Source: Phoenix dactylifera (taxonomy: Eukaryota; Streptophyta; Magnoliopsida; Arecales; Arecaceae). Taken from it: a stretch of 64,000 nucleotides of DNA. The notes under the pieces are model-generated. The model was not told the DNA's origin and searched no databases. It saw only the letters and a program-made list of their open reading frames with translations. The stretch lies in NCBI RefSeq assembly GCF_009389715.1, contig NC_052407.1:4777154-4841153 (forward strand), in the 5' to 3' direction. Shown in pieces: positions 10,316-22,877 of this stretch. Position 1 is the first letter of the stretch; each line of letters begins with the position of its first letter. The position numbers and the translations under genes were made by a program.

Positions 10316-11159
10316 GATCATAGTTTTGGGCCTTCGATTTGATTTTAATGATTTGAAAGAAATTGATTTATGAATGACATTTAAATTTTGAGAAAAATTA
10401 AAAATTTGGTATGTGTAATATTTGATAATGTTGCATATCTAGATTTGGCTTTAAATTGATGAAATTCATATGCTTATTATCTATAATTTATTTAAGTTAT
10501 TGTCTGATTTATTTTGCTAAAGCATTTATTACTTACTAGGCTGTATAGCTCATCATACAATTTCTTACTAGTTTTTATAGATCTGAAGAATTAGCTTGAC
10601 TTGAAGATTTATCATGGGAGAGTGAATAGTGACAAAATTTTGACATCTTTATTTATAGTAGATTTTATTTTAGAGTTGATGTAAGATTTTGAAATATGAT
10701 TGATTTTGTAAAACTTTTAATTTTGTCATTTAAATAGAATTTGAATATTATTATTTAAATTATTTTTGTTGCTTGATTATGATATCATGATGAGATGCTT
10801 TATATGCTCGTGGAGAGAGTTCCTTATGAGTGTGTAGCGGATGCCGCGACCCCCAGCTTGCGATCTCGGGTCAGAGGCATGACACTATCAAAATACATGA
10901 TTTTCAGTTCTTTGTAATTTTAGGTATATAAATTATGATTAATAGTGCGGATATTTAGTTCGAATGCCTCATTGTTGATTTTAGACTTAAGTAGGTCTAC
11001 CATCTTTGATTGAAGAATCCTTTTCTATTTCTCAATATACATAAATACATACATAGATATACATATATGTACATGGGCATACTTACATATATACGCATGT
11101 ACATGCATACATACATATGATGTACCTACATACATACATACATATATATATACACACAC
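10316..11159. other. AT-rich DNA with LTR-like end and TACA-rich tract
   Basis: No gene seen. A possible gypsy LTR remnant ends near 10890. From 11035 to 11159 the sequence is a cryptic TACA/CATA simple repeat. Confidence 0.35.
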
Positions 11160-12453
11160 ACACACATTTGTACAGACAAACATATAAAGAGAGAGAGATC
11201 TACAACGATTCACTCAGGTTTAGATTTAATGATGGAAGTTTCATATCGATGATGTGAGCAATTGAATATAATCTACTTCTTATACACTGTTTACATACCA
11301 AAAATATGTAATTTATAGATTCTGAGCCTATGTATCAAGCAGTCGAAAATAATATATATTGTTACATATTGTAAACTGTTAAATTTTTTGACCACTTGAT
11401 GCATAGACTAGAAGTCTCCAACTCATATGATTTTTGGTATATAATTAGTTTAGGCATAGTGGATTACATCTAACAACATTGTCATCAATATGGGATCCCT
11501 ACTATCTGATTTAGATCTAACCAGATTTAAATGAAGATATGCTCTACTCATAGACATTTACGTTTCTAATAATAAATAATCGTCTTAGCTATCTTATATT
11601 TTTTTGCATCATGTAAGATGGTGCATGATGAGATCTAGTTTCTGAAATTGTTTGGACAATAACATGTCGGTACTTTATGCATACTTACTAATTTTATTTA
11701 TATTTCTTCTAATAATTCTATTGCTGACTCAATGTTTTAAAAAAGAAAACTGCTCTTGTTGCCTATGTATATTTTGCATTGTAGGACCATGGAGGATAAG
11801 ATCAACCAATGAGTTAGTATTGAATATAAACAAGTCAGAACTTCCCATTTGGTTATTAAGTTTTGCTTGCATATTTTAAACAATTGAATTGGTAGCATCA
11901 TCAATTTAAAAGGCAATTGTTTGTTTTGGCAGCCCACGTTTTTCAACATGTAGCGTTATGGAGGTAAAAATAAGTATTGAAAACGGCAAGTTGGTGCTTT
12001 CTACTAACTTAAGAGATCTTTCTTGATATATATATTTTTAGACATTATCTAAATTCTCATTATGCATACTATATTTTTGAATTATTATCTTTGAAGTGCA
12101 TTGATCTCTAGACGGCCTAGGCCATCGAAGACTTGTCCACCCAATTTACTAACTATAGTATTTTAGAAGTTTAATATCATTTAGGTTCATGAAGAGGAGG
12201 ATTGTGAAGCATTTTCAAATTAGTTCTAAGAAGATATAAGAGATATAATATTAGGAAAGATCATGCGATATTACATCTGAAATAATAGCTGGAAGCGGTT
12301 TAGTTTCACTACCATATGGAAATGTAATCTCTAGTTCTCTTCTAGAGAATTAGAGATTAAATTGAGACTTGTGATTAAGATTGTGATTTCCACACATTGA
12401 GTTCTCATAATGGTGCTCCTTCGGAATTTCGAAATGTGACAGTGGAAAAAAAA

Positions 12454-12501
<48 letters not shown>
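12454..12501 (+). repeat. 48-base poly-G tract
   Basis: Uninterrupted run of G after a short A run. The paralogous site at 51926-51951 has 26 G. Confidence 0.95.
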
Positions 12502-12503
<2 letters not shown>

Positions 12504-12803
12504 GAAAAATGAAGCCACAGCGAGAACTTTCTACGGCATAGCTGTCCTACATGAACTTACAATAGGATTTGTGCAATCCGAGACACACATGGAACTGTTG
12601 ATAGCTTGTCTGAAGTGGTGACGCTACAAAAGTAAAAATTATGAGAAAATATCTGGGGGATGCTCTCGGTAATAATTCACCCAATGATACACTATTCAAG
12701 TCTGATCGGACATTATGGGTGACAACCCAGGACCTTTTCCAAAAAAGCTCGTTGGAATGTGTTAATTTCATTCATTGGCATTACACAAGTACCTAAGATC
12801 TCA

Positions 12804-13263
12804 TATGAGTACCATGCGGGCGTATGGTTAGCCCATATTGGCTATACATTATCTAGTTCTTGGATACTTATATAGAGCCAAAAAACTTGAATACTACCTT
12901 CCAACTAGCTTTTTTGGTTAAAATTCGGAGTTGTTACAAATAATATTAGAGCAAGTCCGACCCATGTGTCAGATAGACTAGGAGATACTATAGCACGAGT
13001 CTATTTGGGTTGACCATGAGTTGGTTGCAGTGTTTGGCATTAGATCTATGGTAATTGTGCTTAAATTTGAATGCTTGTAAACCGTTAACATGGTAAGGAT
13101 GTTAGGATTTAAATAGAGGAGTGTATATGGATCCGTATGATCATATGTTTAGTCCACATCAGCTATGCACTGGATACATCTTGATAATGTATATAGGGTT
13201 AAGAAATCAGAATAACATGCCTTCTAGTTAGCATTTTATATATGTAGATTATATGTCCCAACA
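12804..13263 (+). mobile_element. TRIM relic in duplication copy 1
   Basis: Same layout as the element at 7240: terminal repeats at about 12804-12938 and 13126-13263, with ATTAGAGCAAG in the primer-binding position after TTGTTACA. Diverged. Its paralogue is at 52270-52725. Confidence 0.7.
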
Positions 13264-13337
13264 TTTTGGTACTATTTAATGAAATATATAAGTATTTTTA
13301 GTGACACCAAAATCCTTAGCTGATAACACATACAAAT

Positions 13338-13846
13338 CACTATAGGAAAAGCACAAATTTTCGACACCCAACTGCCGATGCTAGGGAGAAATATCAGCAA
13401 TTTGGCTGGCGCGCCAAAATTTACCGACGCTTCTAAATAGCCTCGGAAGATACCGACACTTTCTCTAAAACATCGGCGGAAGCCCGACTTAGACGATGCT
13501 AAAAAGCGTCGTCGGAAACTAAAGACAATAAAGTCGGAAGATACCGACGCTTTCTCTAAAGCGTCAGCGGGAGCCTAACTTAGACGACGCTTAAAAGCGT
13601 CGGCCTATCTTCGGTTTCCGCCGACACTTAGCATCGCCGGGCTCCAAAATAAGCTGTCGCTTATAAGCATTGGTAAAGCTTTAGTTTTTACCGATGCTTT
13701 TTTAAAGCGTCGGCGAAAAAAGTTTCCATTCCCAGCTACCCGACGATTTTGCAATGCTTTTGAAAGCGTCGACACCAAAATTACCGACGCTTATAAACAT
13801 CGGTACATGCTCTAAAAAGCCTCCAAAACGACTTTTTTTTGTAGTG
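13338..13846. mobile_element. non-autonomous CACTA transposon
   Basis: 509 bp. It begins CACTATAGGAAAA and ends TTTTTTTTGTAGTG, CACTA-type inverted ends. The 3-base target duplication AAT flanks it (13335-13337 and 13847-13849), as expected for CACTA. The interior is packed with subterminal repeats built on GACGCTTT and AAAGCGTC in both orientations, which form many short hairpins. No coding capacity. The left flank (ACACATACAAAT) continues without the element at about 52796 in the duplicate block. Confidence 0.85.
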
Positions 13847-13869
13847 AATAATAAATCACAGAAAAGTTA

Positions 13870-14060
13870 CAGAGCCACTTACGTGGAGTTTTGGGTGTCT
13901 GACATCATGCATTTTTTTAAAAATAAAAATTATGTATTCTCCGGCTGCAACAGGATAAGTTATTTTATTTTTTAATTTTTTATAGTTGTTTAAGATATAA
14001 AACAAGTCTGAAACTTTTCGGATGAATCGGGATCTGTATGTTAAGCCCGGCAAGTTGATT
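13870..14060 (-). promoter_or_regulatory. orphan PR-1 upstream region, no gene attached
   Basis: This sequence matches the DNA directly upstream of PR1-c (53824-54010), including TATTCTCCGGCTGCAACA and GGATAAGTTATTTTATTT. A shorter version lies upstream of PR1-b near 24757. In the orientation of the PR-1 genes a coding region should follow to the left, but the CACTA element lies there instead. Inferred to be the promoter-side relic of a lost PR-1 gene. Confidence 0.65.
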
Positions 14061-14230
14061 AGGGGATGACCAGTGGATGATTATGGTGGGAACATGGAGT
14101 GGGTCGCTTTGCAAGTTGGGAGGCACGCCTACCGCCCCAATGGGTCAAGGTACTTCGGGGCAACAAATCTTTTGAAGTTTTTTTTTTAATATTTTTTAAA
14201 TTAAAAAGAAAAATTTATGAAGCGTAAGGG

Positions 14231-14673
14231 CTGGCTCGAAATCCGAAGCTCAAATAAGCAGTGGTGTCAGGCTTGAAAATTAGGCCGAAGGCTTAGACCA
14301 AAACACACCAAGCTCGAGCCTGATTATATCAAGTTATAACGTAGGCTGAGCCCTGCCTAAAACCGATCTGGCACGGTCGCGAACAGATCTAACTGAGAGC
14401 AAAGCTAGGACATGAAAACCTTGTTACAAATTCAGAATTATTTCCAACTTTCCACACTGGAATAAACACAAGGGAGCTGAAAAGAAAGGTCACCACAAAC
14501 TGGTACTGAGTACATACTGCGACATGAAATACAAACACAGTGCATCTCCCTCTGCAATAATTTTTATTCTTCCACTTCGTTATTCCTGCAGCAACTTCAG
14601 GTCACCTTCACAGCAGGCCTTATTCTATAGAATCATATACTACTACTGGTGGCACTCTGAAGAGAGCCCTCTT
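14231..14673. other. 3' flank of PR1-a
   Basis: A possible poly(A) signal, AATAAA on the minus strand, lies at 14563-14568, about 110 bases past the PR1-a stop. The rest (14240-14390) is GC-moderate repeat-like sequence with no gene. Confidence 0.45.
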
Positions 14674-15174
14674 TCAGTACGGACGCTTCCTTTCGACGTT
14701 GCCAGGTGGGGAATAGTTGCAAGTGATGAAGGTGCCGCTGCTGTCGCACTGTATCCGGGCGCACCCGATGCCAGTGGAGTCTCTCCACACCACCTGAGTG
14801 TAGTGCCCGCACGATTGGCCTGGCGGTGCTGAGCACGAGTTGCTATCGTAGTCATAGTACTGTTTCTCTCCCACCCACAGGTCCACGGCATTCTTGGCCG
14901 TGAAGTCCGGCCCACCCCCGATGAAGAGGTTCTCCCCGTAGCCGTAGGAGATGGAATCCGAGTGAATTAGCTGACAGTCACCCTTCCGTTGGTTGGCATA
15001 GTCCTCGGCGTAGGACGCCACTGTGGTGTTCCATGACACCGGGCCAACGCCAACAGCCTCCCGGGCGGCGTTGTGGGCATTTACAAAGTCGTCGGGGGAG
15101 TTTTGGGCAAGGGTGGCGTGTGCCATTACTAGAACCGTGGCGCAGAAGAAAGAGATTAGGCTTGATGATCCCAT
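14674..15174 (-). CDS. PR-1 protein (CAP superfamily), complete: PR1-a
   Basis: 166 residues, single exon, GC-rich. PR-1 proteins are secreted defence proteins that bind sterols and release a C-terminal signalling peptide. Residues 1-23 form a signal peptide ending TLA before QNSPDDF, the usual PR-1 mature start. All four CAP tetrad residues are present: H71 (LIHS), E81 (GENL), E103 (VGEK) and H124 (GHYTQ). Six core cysteines are at 67, 114, 122, 138, 143 and 152. The protein ends CNYS then PPGNVERKRPY, a CAPE-type 11-residue peptide behind a CNYx cleavage motif. N49 is a possible glycosylation site. The ATG at 15174 is preferred; an in-frame GTG three codons upstream is not a plausible plant start. 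A TATA box lies 71 bases upstream. The length is normal for the family. The N-terminal MGSSSL relates it to PR1-psi rather than to the MGFSKL pair PR1-c and PR1-d. Confidence 0.95.
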   Translation of the reverse strand: MGSSSLISFFCATVLVMAHATLAQNSPDDFVNAHNAAREAVGVGPVSWNTTVASYAEDYANQRKGDCQLIHSDSISYGYGENLFIGGGPDFTAKNAVDLWVGEKQYYDYDSNSCSAPPGQSCGHYTQVVWRDSTGIGCARIQCDSSGTFITCNYSPPGNVERKRPY

Positions 15175-15244
15175 GGCTTTCACCTCGCAGTCTTGGGCTC
15201 TAAAATCTTTCGTAATGCTTTGCTTCGTATGTGGGAGATCGGGG

Positions 15245-15252
15245 TATTTATA
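15245..15252 (-). promoter_or_regulatory. TATA box of PR1-a
   Basis: TATAAATA on the minus strand, 71 bases before the ATG. The same sequence at a similar distance precedes PR1-b, PR1-d and PR1-psi. Confidence 0.75.
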
Positions 15253-15259
15253 GTTGAGG

Positions 15260-16935
15260 GATGCTTAGAAGTCCGCGCTTGCTTAGAATAAGCAGCAGCC
15301 ACTAGAAGTGTATTTATAAAAGGAGAAAGGATTTGTCTATGAACAACTGGAGAGCCTTGCGTACTGGGATATATGTCTATAGGTTGGTGGATATAAGGGA
15401 ACTAATAATCCGGACCTGGTGAAAGCGCAGCCAGCAACCATATATGCACGGGAAAATATCGAGGATCCGTGCCTGGATAGGCGGCCACCCCTATGATCTA
15501 CGTGCCTTTAAAAAGTGGTGCATCGGTTGAAGAGGCGTGGAAGAAAGTAGTAAGAAAGGATGCATGAGAGAGGCTTTGGGTCCTGGGATCTCCAGCTTTT
15601 AAAAGAAATATCTGTTTTATATTGTAATGAAAATAAAACTATATGTCATAAAAACTGAGGTTCAATTTCCTTTTTTTTTCAATCATCGTTAAAGAGCTAG
15701 GATTGAAACCAGATGGGTTACAGATCGAATACTAATGATCCATATCTATATTTATTTTCTTTGACGAATACAAATATAGATTATGGATACAGATAATATT
15801 TAAATGCAAAAATATATATTTATATTTATTTTAAATGGATATGGATACAAATCATATACTGAAAATATCTAATTAAATTTTATGATCATAGAATCCAAGA
15901 TATTAATTAATAAATGAATGGTAAATCAAATTAATAGTATATCAATATGGTCATATTTTTTTTAGAAGTTCAAGAGTGTTATATAAAATTAAATAAGATT
16001 ATAAATAAAACAGGATACTTGGATACAGATCCGTAGTTGTCTGTTATATCTATATCCCTTTTTTTCACAGATATGGATATCAATATAGATACATATATTA
16101 TCTGGATGCTCGAATTTTTATTCATATCTAGATAGACTTGGACACGAAAATAATTTATATCTAATCCACTTTCACTTCTATTGAAAACATACTTATTTAT
16201 TTTATTTAGGTCAACTTTGCTGGATTAGGTTGGAAAAGTGGAGTTAGTTGGCCTCACCAAATATTTCAACTAGATTAGGTGAGCCGGGGGTGGCTAGATT
16301 AATTGACCTTCAGGTCAAGGCACTAAACAAATATCGAAATATTAAATAATAGCTTACAAAAAAGCATGTGGACACAATGTGCCATTACGTAGAACTAAAA
16401 TTTAGAACGATAATTAGAGCTTCAAGCCACCATCATCACACTACGATTTTAGCCCAAGATATTGTGAAAACTACTGGTAACATTATGTAATGAACATGAC
16501 AACTACTGGTAACATTATATAATGAACATGACAACTGTATTTCAAACTGCCCATGCTTGTAAAATTTAATCCTCTGTATTAATTATTACATTCACAATTA
16601 TGTCTTTATATATTTGTACAAGAAGTATAAAACATTATAAAAATATTATATATCGGTATATATAGAAATAAAGTCATTTATATAGCACTACCTTCTGTTC
16701 TTGCTCACTATTTACAACTATAGATAATAAAGAACTACAATAATGACTATTATTTTTGTTTGGCTATGATATTTAGTTTGTACCCGCTGGAATATTTAGG
16801 TTTTCGATATTTGCCCATTCAGAAGGAGCATGGCTGAAAATTAACCTTTTCCAATATGTAAAAAATATGTGGAATAGTAATTCTTATTTCATTGGGCTCG
16901 CATTTCTTATTTCTAGCTAGATATTTAGGTTTCTA
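15260..16935. other. upstream region of PR1-a and AT-rich DNA
   Basis: No gene seen. Between 15700 and 16190 GGATAC/GGATAT words recur, a pattern of old transposon sequence. A 32-bp perfect-looking tandem duplication (AACTACTGGTAACATTAT...) sits at 16469-16532. Confidence 0.4.
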
Positions 16936-19900
16936 GCTGCTGCGGAGCTGTCGTGGGGCTGTCGCGGATCCCACCCTTGTTACTCCAAGAAAAGCAGAGC
17001 AGAAGATTGCAATCGTGATCCTCTATTTTGCTTCTTTTATTTGAATTGAACTGAGGTCAATTGGCTCTGCCTGCCGACTTAGAAAAATTTCGTCATCGAA
17101 ATTTGAAGAATCCAGATCTTCCAAATTTAGAGATACTCAACCCATTGAGTAACATAAATCTAAGATCTCATTCTCCTCGATCAAAATTGGTGTGATAGGT
17201 AACTTCGGATCAATATCAAAAATTTTATATAAATTAGCAGGATTAGCACTAGTTAAGTGATTAACTAAAATCTAAGATTGAAATCATTTTCTTTATGCAA
17301 GTTCGCTCCAGATTGGATTGGGATCATTTCACAATAAGATGAATAAAATTAATTGTATTTGATATAGAACTTGAGATGAAATAGATTTCATATATTTGTT
17401 ATGGTAGAGTGCTGATCCCATAAAAAATAATGGCCAACCTTAGAGTCAAACCATTATGTGGCTAGGAATGTGATTCCCAAAATGAACATATAATGATTTG
17501 CATTAGACAATAATAGTCTATCTCAAAAATGATTGGCATCAAATCATAAGAGCAAGTCCGAGAAGGCAAAGTATTGATACTGTGATTCGATATGTATCAA
17601 GGTTTTAAATTTAGCTTAAATTTATAAATCATAAAGAGAGAATAATTAACACATGACTTATTTGGATACTTAAAAATTTAGATCATATTTAATCAATGAT
17701 CAACTCACCCTAGTCATTCAAATTTTTTTTAGCATACCAATAATAGAAGAATCTATCAGAGAGATAATATAGTCATATCATGATTAACCTAAGAATCAAC
17801 AATATTCACCTTCTCTTATTAACAAAAATATTCTTAATACTTGTTCTTTTCTATCAACCACATGTACAGGTTGCTCATCATATGTCAAGTCTTCTCTGAG
17901 CTACAAAGGAGTCATTTCTACCATATGGCCTACATCTGTAACATACATAACATGAAAATATGGAATACATTATGAATCCAAATCGTGCAGATGAAAGTGC
18001 CAATCTATATGCAGCAGCTCCAACTCTTTTCAGAATCACAAAGGGTCTCACATAACGTGGACTGAGTTTTTCATGAATTTCAAATTGTATTACCCCTTTA
18101 GTAGGAGACACTTTTAAAAATACATGATCTCCCATCTGAATTCCAATTCTTGCCTTCTATTATCTGCATAATTTTTTTGTTTACTCTAAGCTATCTGGAC
18201 GAGTTCTTTGATTAGCTGGATTTTCTCTCCTATTTGTTGAATAATCTCGGGACCCATAAGTTTTTTTTTCGCCTATATCATTCCAACATATAGGAGATCT
18301 GCACTTTCTTCCATAAAAAGCCTCATAAGGGGCCATTTGAATACTTTCTAGCAGCTATTGTTATATGCAAACTCAACCAAAGAAAAGTGGTAGTCCCAAG
18401 ATCTCTCATATCAGTCGCACAAGCTCTCAGCATATTCTCCAAAATTTGAATTGTTCTTTTTGACTAGCCATCTGTTTAAGAGTGAAAAGTTGTACTGAAA
18501 TTGAGTGGTCCCCAAAGCTTTATGCAGACTATCTCAAAAATGAGATACAAACCATGAGTGCCTATTAGAAACAATGGATACAGGTACCCCATGCAACCTC
18601 ATTATCTACTCAATATAGAGTTCTGCAAACTTTTCAAATATCATTCTTGCTTTAAACTCTTCTGACTCTACAATCACCTATATAGCATCATGACCCTTAG
18701 GAGTACGAGGCAACTCAGAGATGATATCTATTGTAATATGTTTTCACTTTCATTCAAGAATCAGAAGAGGATGCAACAATCCAGCCGGTCTTTGATGTTC
18801 TACCTTAATCTGATGACAAGTCAGACATCATGACACAAACTGTGCAATTTCTCTCTTTATATTATTCCACCAAAATATATTCTTCAAATTCTTATGCATC
18901 TTAGTACTCCTAGGATGCACTATATATTCGGTGCTATGAACATCTTTCATAATTTCTATTTATAACTTAGAATCATTTAGAATTCAAATTCTGTTCCTAA
19001 ATCTCAATGATCCATCCTCATGCACTCTAAACTCTGTCTGAGAACCTGCTTCAACATCATTTCTAATTTTTTGCAACTGGGGGGTCATCTATTAAGGTAG
19101 GTTGGACACACAAGTTAGCCAAATGTATATCAAGATCATGCCAACATACTTAAATTTTTGTTGTCCCCAGATCTTCCAAAATGCTCCTCTGAGAGGTGAG
19201 TAAAACAACAACATTATCCATAAATTTTTCACTCAGTGCATCAACCACGACATTAGCTTTTTTTGGATGGTAATGTATAGATAAATCATAATCTTTAAGC
19301 AACTCCAACCATCTTTTCTGTCTTATATTGAGTTCGTTCTAAGTAAAAAGATATTTTAAACTTTTGTGATCAATGTACACCTTACAACATTCACCATATA
19401 AGTAATGTCTCCAAACAGGGTGAACTAGGCCCAAAATGGGTATGGTCTGAAATGGACGAACACGACCCAAAATTGGATGAACTAGGCCCAACACAACCCA
19501 AAATGAATGCACTAGGCCCACATTGGATGAACAAGGGCCAATCATGTTCCAAAATGGTGTTCTTCATCCCTTTGAACAGGGAGAAGAGAAGGAAGAGAGG
19601 GAGGAGAAGTTGGACCTGGGTGGCCGGAGAACGTTGTCCGGTCGACAGCCAGCCGACAGTAGTGGCGGCCAGTGGCAGCTGCAATGGCTGGTGAGAAGGA
19701 GGAAATTCGAGATTGTTCTTAGTTTGGCCCAAAACAGGGAAAAAGAAAAACTTCTCCATTAGCTTCAACTAGAGGAACAGGGCAAGAGGCTTATCGGTGC
19801 ATCGATGGAGAAAAAGGGCCTTGGCCACAGCTGCTCAATTGGTGGTGACTGGTGGAGGTGGCGCTCGAAACAGAAAGAATCAAATGGAGCAGAGCAATAA

Positions 19901-20252
19901 GAGAGGACTTAGAAAGGTGCTCGGCTGGGGTGGCATGTTGGCCACAGGAGAAGGAGAAGAAAAAGGGAGGAGAGGAAGGAAAGGGAGGAGAGAGCTCGGC
20001 AATAGGTCAATGGCAGAGGGATGACGGATTTTTATTGAGCTTCCTAAGAAAATCATGGGCCATTCACCGCCGCGATTCTCACGGCGGTTAGACGTGATCG
20101 GCGGCCGTGGGGCTACTGCGGAGCTGTCGTAGGGTTGCCGCGGATCCCTCCCCCATTATCCCTAGGAAGGCAGAGTAGAGGATCACGATCGCAATCCTCT
20201 GGTCTATTTCTTCTATGCAAATTGGATTGAAGTCAGTTTGCCCTGCCGACTT
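16936..20252 (-). mobile_element. Ty3/gypsy retrotransposon relic, internally deleted
   Basis: Two related GC-rich segments (16936-17080 and 20112-20252, both containing TGCGGAGCTGTCGT and ending CTGCCGACTT) bracket a minus-strand gypsy pol fragment and look like parts of its LTRs. LTR ends and target duplications could not be fixed. At about 19420 the pol sequence stops abruptly after WRHYLYGE and is joined to non-pol, GC-rich DNA (19421-20111), so gag, protease and most of RT are missing. Confidence 0.65.
17795..19420 (-). pseudogene. gypsy pol fragment: RNase H and integrase
   Basis: In transcription order, RNase H motifs come first ([12 protein letters not shown], then [21 protein letters not shown]). 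Integrase core words with stops and frameshifts follow (DRLTKSA-like, FAYNNS-like). Last is the integrase C-terminal GDHVFLKVSPTKGV and LSPRYVRPFVILKRVG box at about 18020-18135, a hallmark of plant gypsy elements. No chromodomain was recognised. Many stops; non-functional. Confidence 0.8.
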
Positions 20253-22877
20253 TAGTCCAATATGGCCCATTTTGTGCTTGGTCTCACAATGTGGCCAGCT
20301 CTGAAGACCACAGTCATATACTTTTTTGATAGCACAAAACCATATGCTTTGGTTATGCTAGGTCTTTCAGGATTAAAGTGTAACAATGCTTTATTCTTTT
20401 TTTCCCCTTTAATAATCACATCCTCTTGGTTAAATGCATGAAGCATAAGTTCTCTTGGACATATTATATATAAGTGCAAATGATTAGTTATATTGGTCAT
20501 GTTTGGTCTCAAGTATCTTTAATATCCAAATATGTATTTGAATAATTTATTCAAAAAAATTAATTTGATTCCTTCCTCCTGATTATTTCTTATTGATTTT
20601 AATCTCACTAAAGGCTACTCAACATAGCCCCATCACGTTAATGTTACGCTCTCTAGGCTTTTAAATGTGTGAGCCTCTGAACTTTTCCCATTCCTCCAAA
20701 AATCTCCTAACCTAAGCCATCAGCACTAATGCTACCCCTGGCTCTTCCACCCTCAGTGGCAGAGGAGCCCCCCCACCCTCCTTCCACTTTTTACTAATTC
20801 AAAAAATCTTACTTGATATATTATCTCTTTCTTGTTGCAATTATAATTATTATTTTAACAAAGATTTTATGTATTAAACTATCCAGATTTGCGCTAGATA
20901 TGTACTATATATTGTACCAGAGAGGTTTAATACATTACCCTTTCTCGTGCATGTAACGCCAATCTTTCTCAAAATTTAAGTTTATATTCATGAGTTCAAT
21001 CTTGCAAAACATCTCGACCAACCCATCATCCATAGACTATGACCGCATCACCCTTGTGGCAGAGCCGTTTTCATGCTACAATGTCCTTCTTTCTATGCCG
21101 TTTTATGGCGAAAATCCTCCAGGACATCTCAAGTACCAACATTTAACCTCCGTTTGCGGGTCCTCAGCACAGTCAGTTGGCGAGTCCTAAACAATTTCGT
21201 ATGAAAGCTTTTTTTCACAAAAACATATTTTATATGCTAAATCAAATGATACATAAACCATAAGATATCGGAATCATTCAATAAATGATAAGCATAATTC
21301 ATAACAAAAATATTACTTCGATTATGATTCATATAATATTCAGAATAAGACATTATTTAGTAATAAAAACACTAATCCATCAAATTCACAAATCACATAT
21401 ATTATGACTAAATATCTATTATATATTATATAATTTACTGAAAAATTTAGAAATTGATGCATTACTTATACCTTGCAAGACGATCAGTAACTAAACTGAC
21501 TATGAGAAATGAGAATCGTCTTCAACACATAATATTCAAAATTACATCTCCATTAGAATTCAATCATGATAAATCTTTAACTTAAAGTCCTAAATGCCAA
21601 CATCCTAATGCAGGGTTGAGCCCAACAACTAGAAACTGGTTTGATCAGAGGGCCACATCCTAGAGCTTGAGTCGAATCATGGAACACAACCTAGGGTTCA
21701 CAAAATTAAGGTAGAGGATCTTTACGGAACTTGTGGAACTACTTGAGGAAGAAAACGAGGTCTTGGATAGGGCTTTTGTAGCTTCCTCAAAATAGTGAAG
21801 AGAAGGACTTCTTGTTGAAGCATAGAGGTGGTTGGAGGGTTGCAGTCCACTGCTTTAATGGCAGCAACGAGTAGTGGAAGAGGACGGTGATTGGTCAATG
21901 AAAGATCTGAAAAATCAAGAAAATAGAGTGTCCGATTTTAAAAAGTGCTTAGATTTATACAAGCTCTAGCCCGCTCGGCGATGGCTAGGGATCCAGCATC
22001 GGCTGCAGGGCACCGAGAAGAGGTGGCCAGAATGGAAAGGAATAGCACCATTCGACCAAATAGTGGAGTGGAGAAGATTGAACAATGGAACAAAGAATGG
22101 TTTTCTTTTTCGGCAGAAATTAGGCGAGTGGTGCACTATAAAGATAGAAGGGAAGAAAGGGAGTTGGGAAGAAAAGAAAGGTGAGCTCCATTGCCTAATC
22201 TTCGGTAATGAACAGCCATGGTGACGACGAGCACCATTCAAGTTTTGACTATATTTTTTAGTCCTACTTTCACATCAAAATGTAATAACATGTAACTTTA
22301 ATTAGTTTGTTTCCTTACTTAGCATTCAAATCCCTCACGCTTTTTTGCCAATATTAATAAGTTTATTCTAAATCATATAGGTAGTGGGAGTAGATGATGA
22401 TATCTATGTTGCATAATACAATTATTGTGGTATGGAGCTCAACTAATTTTTTTGTGTACTTTTACATTACTAATTTTAATTGTTATTACCTTTGATTTAT
22501 TTATTTAGAAAAAGCATCTATCTAGATAGTCTATTGATTGCAGCTCAGGCAGGTTTTGCGGTTGATATGATGCTTAATACTTTATTTTTATGGGGCAGTA
22601 GTGACGAGAATTTAATTTTCCAAAGTGGCTGTATCTACATATCATGTTAACAACTATTTATAGTGACATCTTTTAAAGTTCCATTATTTATATTGCGTAA
22701 TGTATTTGTTCTAGATATTCTTATATTTTTTTACTAGTTTCAACCTACACTCAAGGAAAAAAAGAACAACAGAGGTCATCAGGTCTGATCCGACCAGGAG
22801 GGCCTCCAATGTCTATGTTAGATAGAACTTTGATCAACAAGAGGAAAGAGGAAAGGCCATGATATAGAATAATATGT
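20253..22877. other. repeat-like intergenic DNA, no gene recognised
   Basis: Contains a moderately GC-rich stretch at 20950-21190, open for 66 codons but unlike any family I know, and another at 21600-22250 with purine-rich, LTR-like composition. Both are probably transposon debris. No intact gene. Confidence 0.35.

Larger units (their letters stand above)
11160..14230. repeat. segmental duplication, copy 1 (partner 50715-54530)
   Basis: From ATAAAGAGAGAGAGATCTAC onward this stretch is collinear with 50720 onward, including a poly-G tract and a TRIM relic. Collinearity breaks at the CACTA element (13338) and resumes at about 13870 against 53824. The partner copy holds PR1-c in the intervening kilobase; this copy does not. 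The match ends near 14230. Confidence 0.85.

Noticed and set aside
12397..12621. Open frame with a poly-glycine run
   Set aside because: It is created by the 48-base poly-G tract; the homologous block has a different tract length and no equivalent frame.
13338..13846. Candidate microRNA precursor cluster because of many hairpins
   Set aside because: The hairpins are subterminal repeats of a CACTA element with clear ends and target duplication; no single long miRNA-type foldback was distinguished.
15175..15183. Three extra N-terminal codons for PR1-a starting at GTG
   Set aside because: Plant nuclear genes start at ATG in nearly all cases; the ATG at 15174 gives a normal signal peptide and matches the MGSSSL-like start of PR1-psi.
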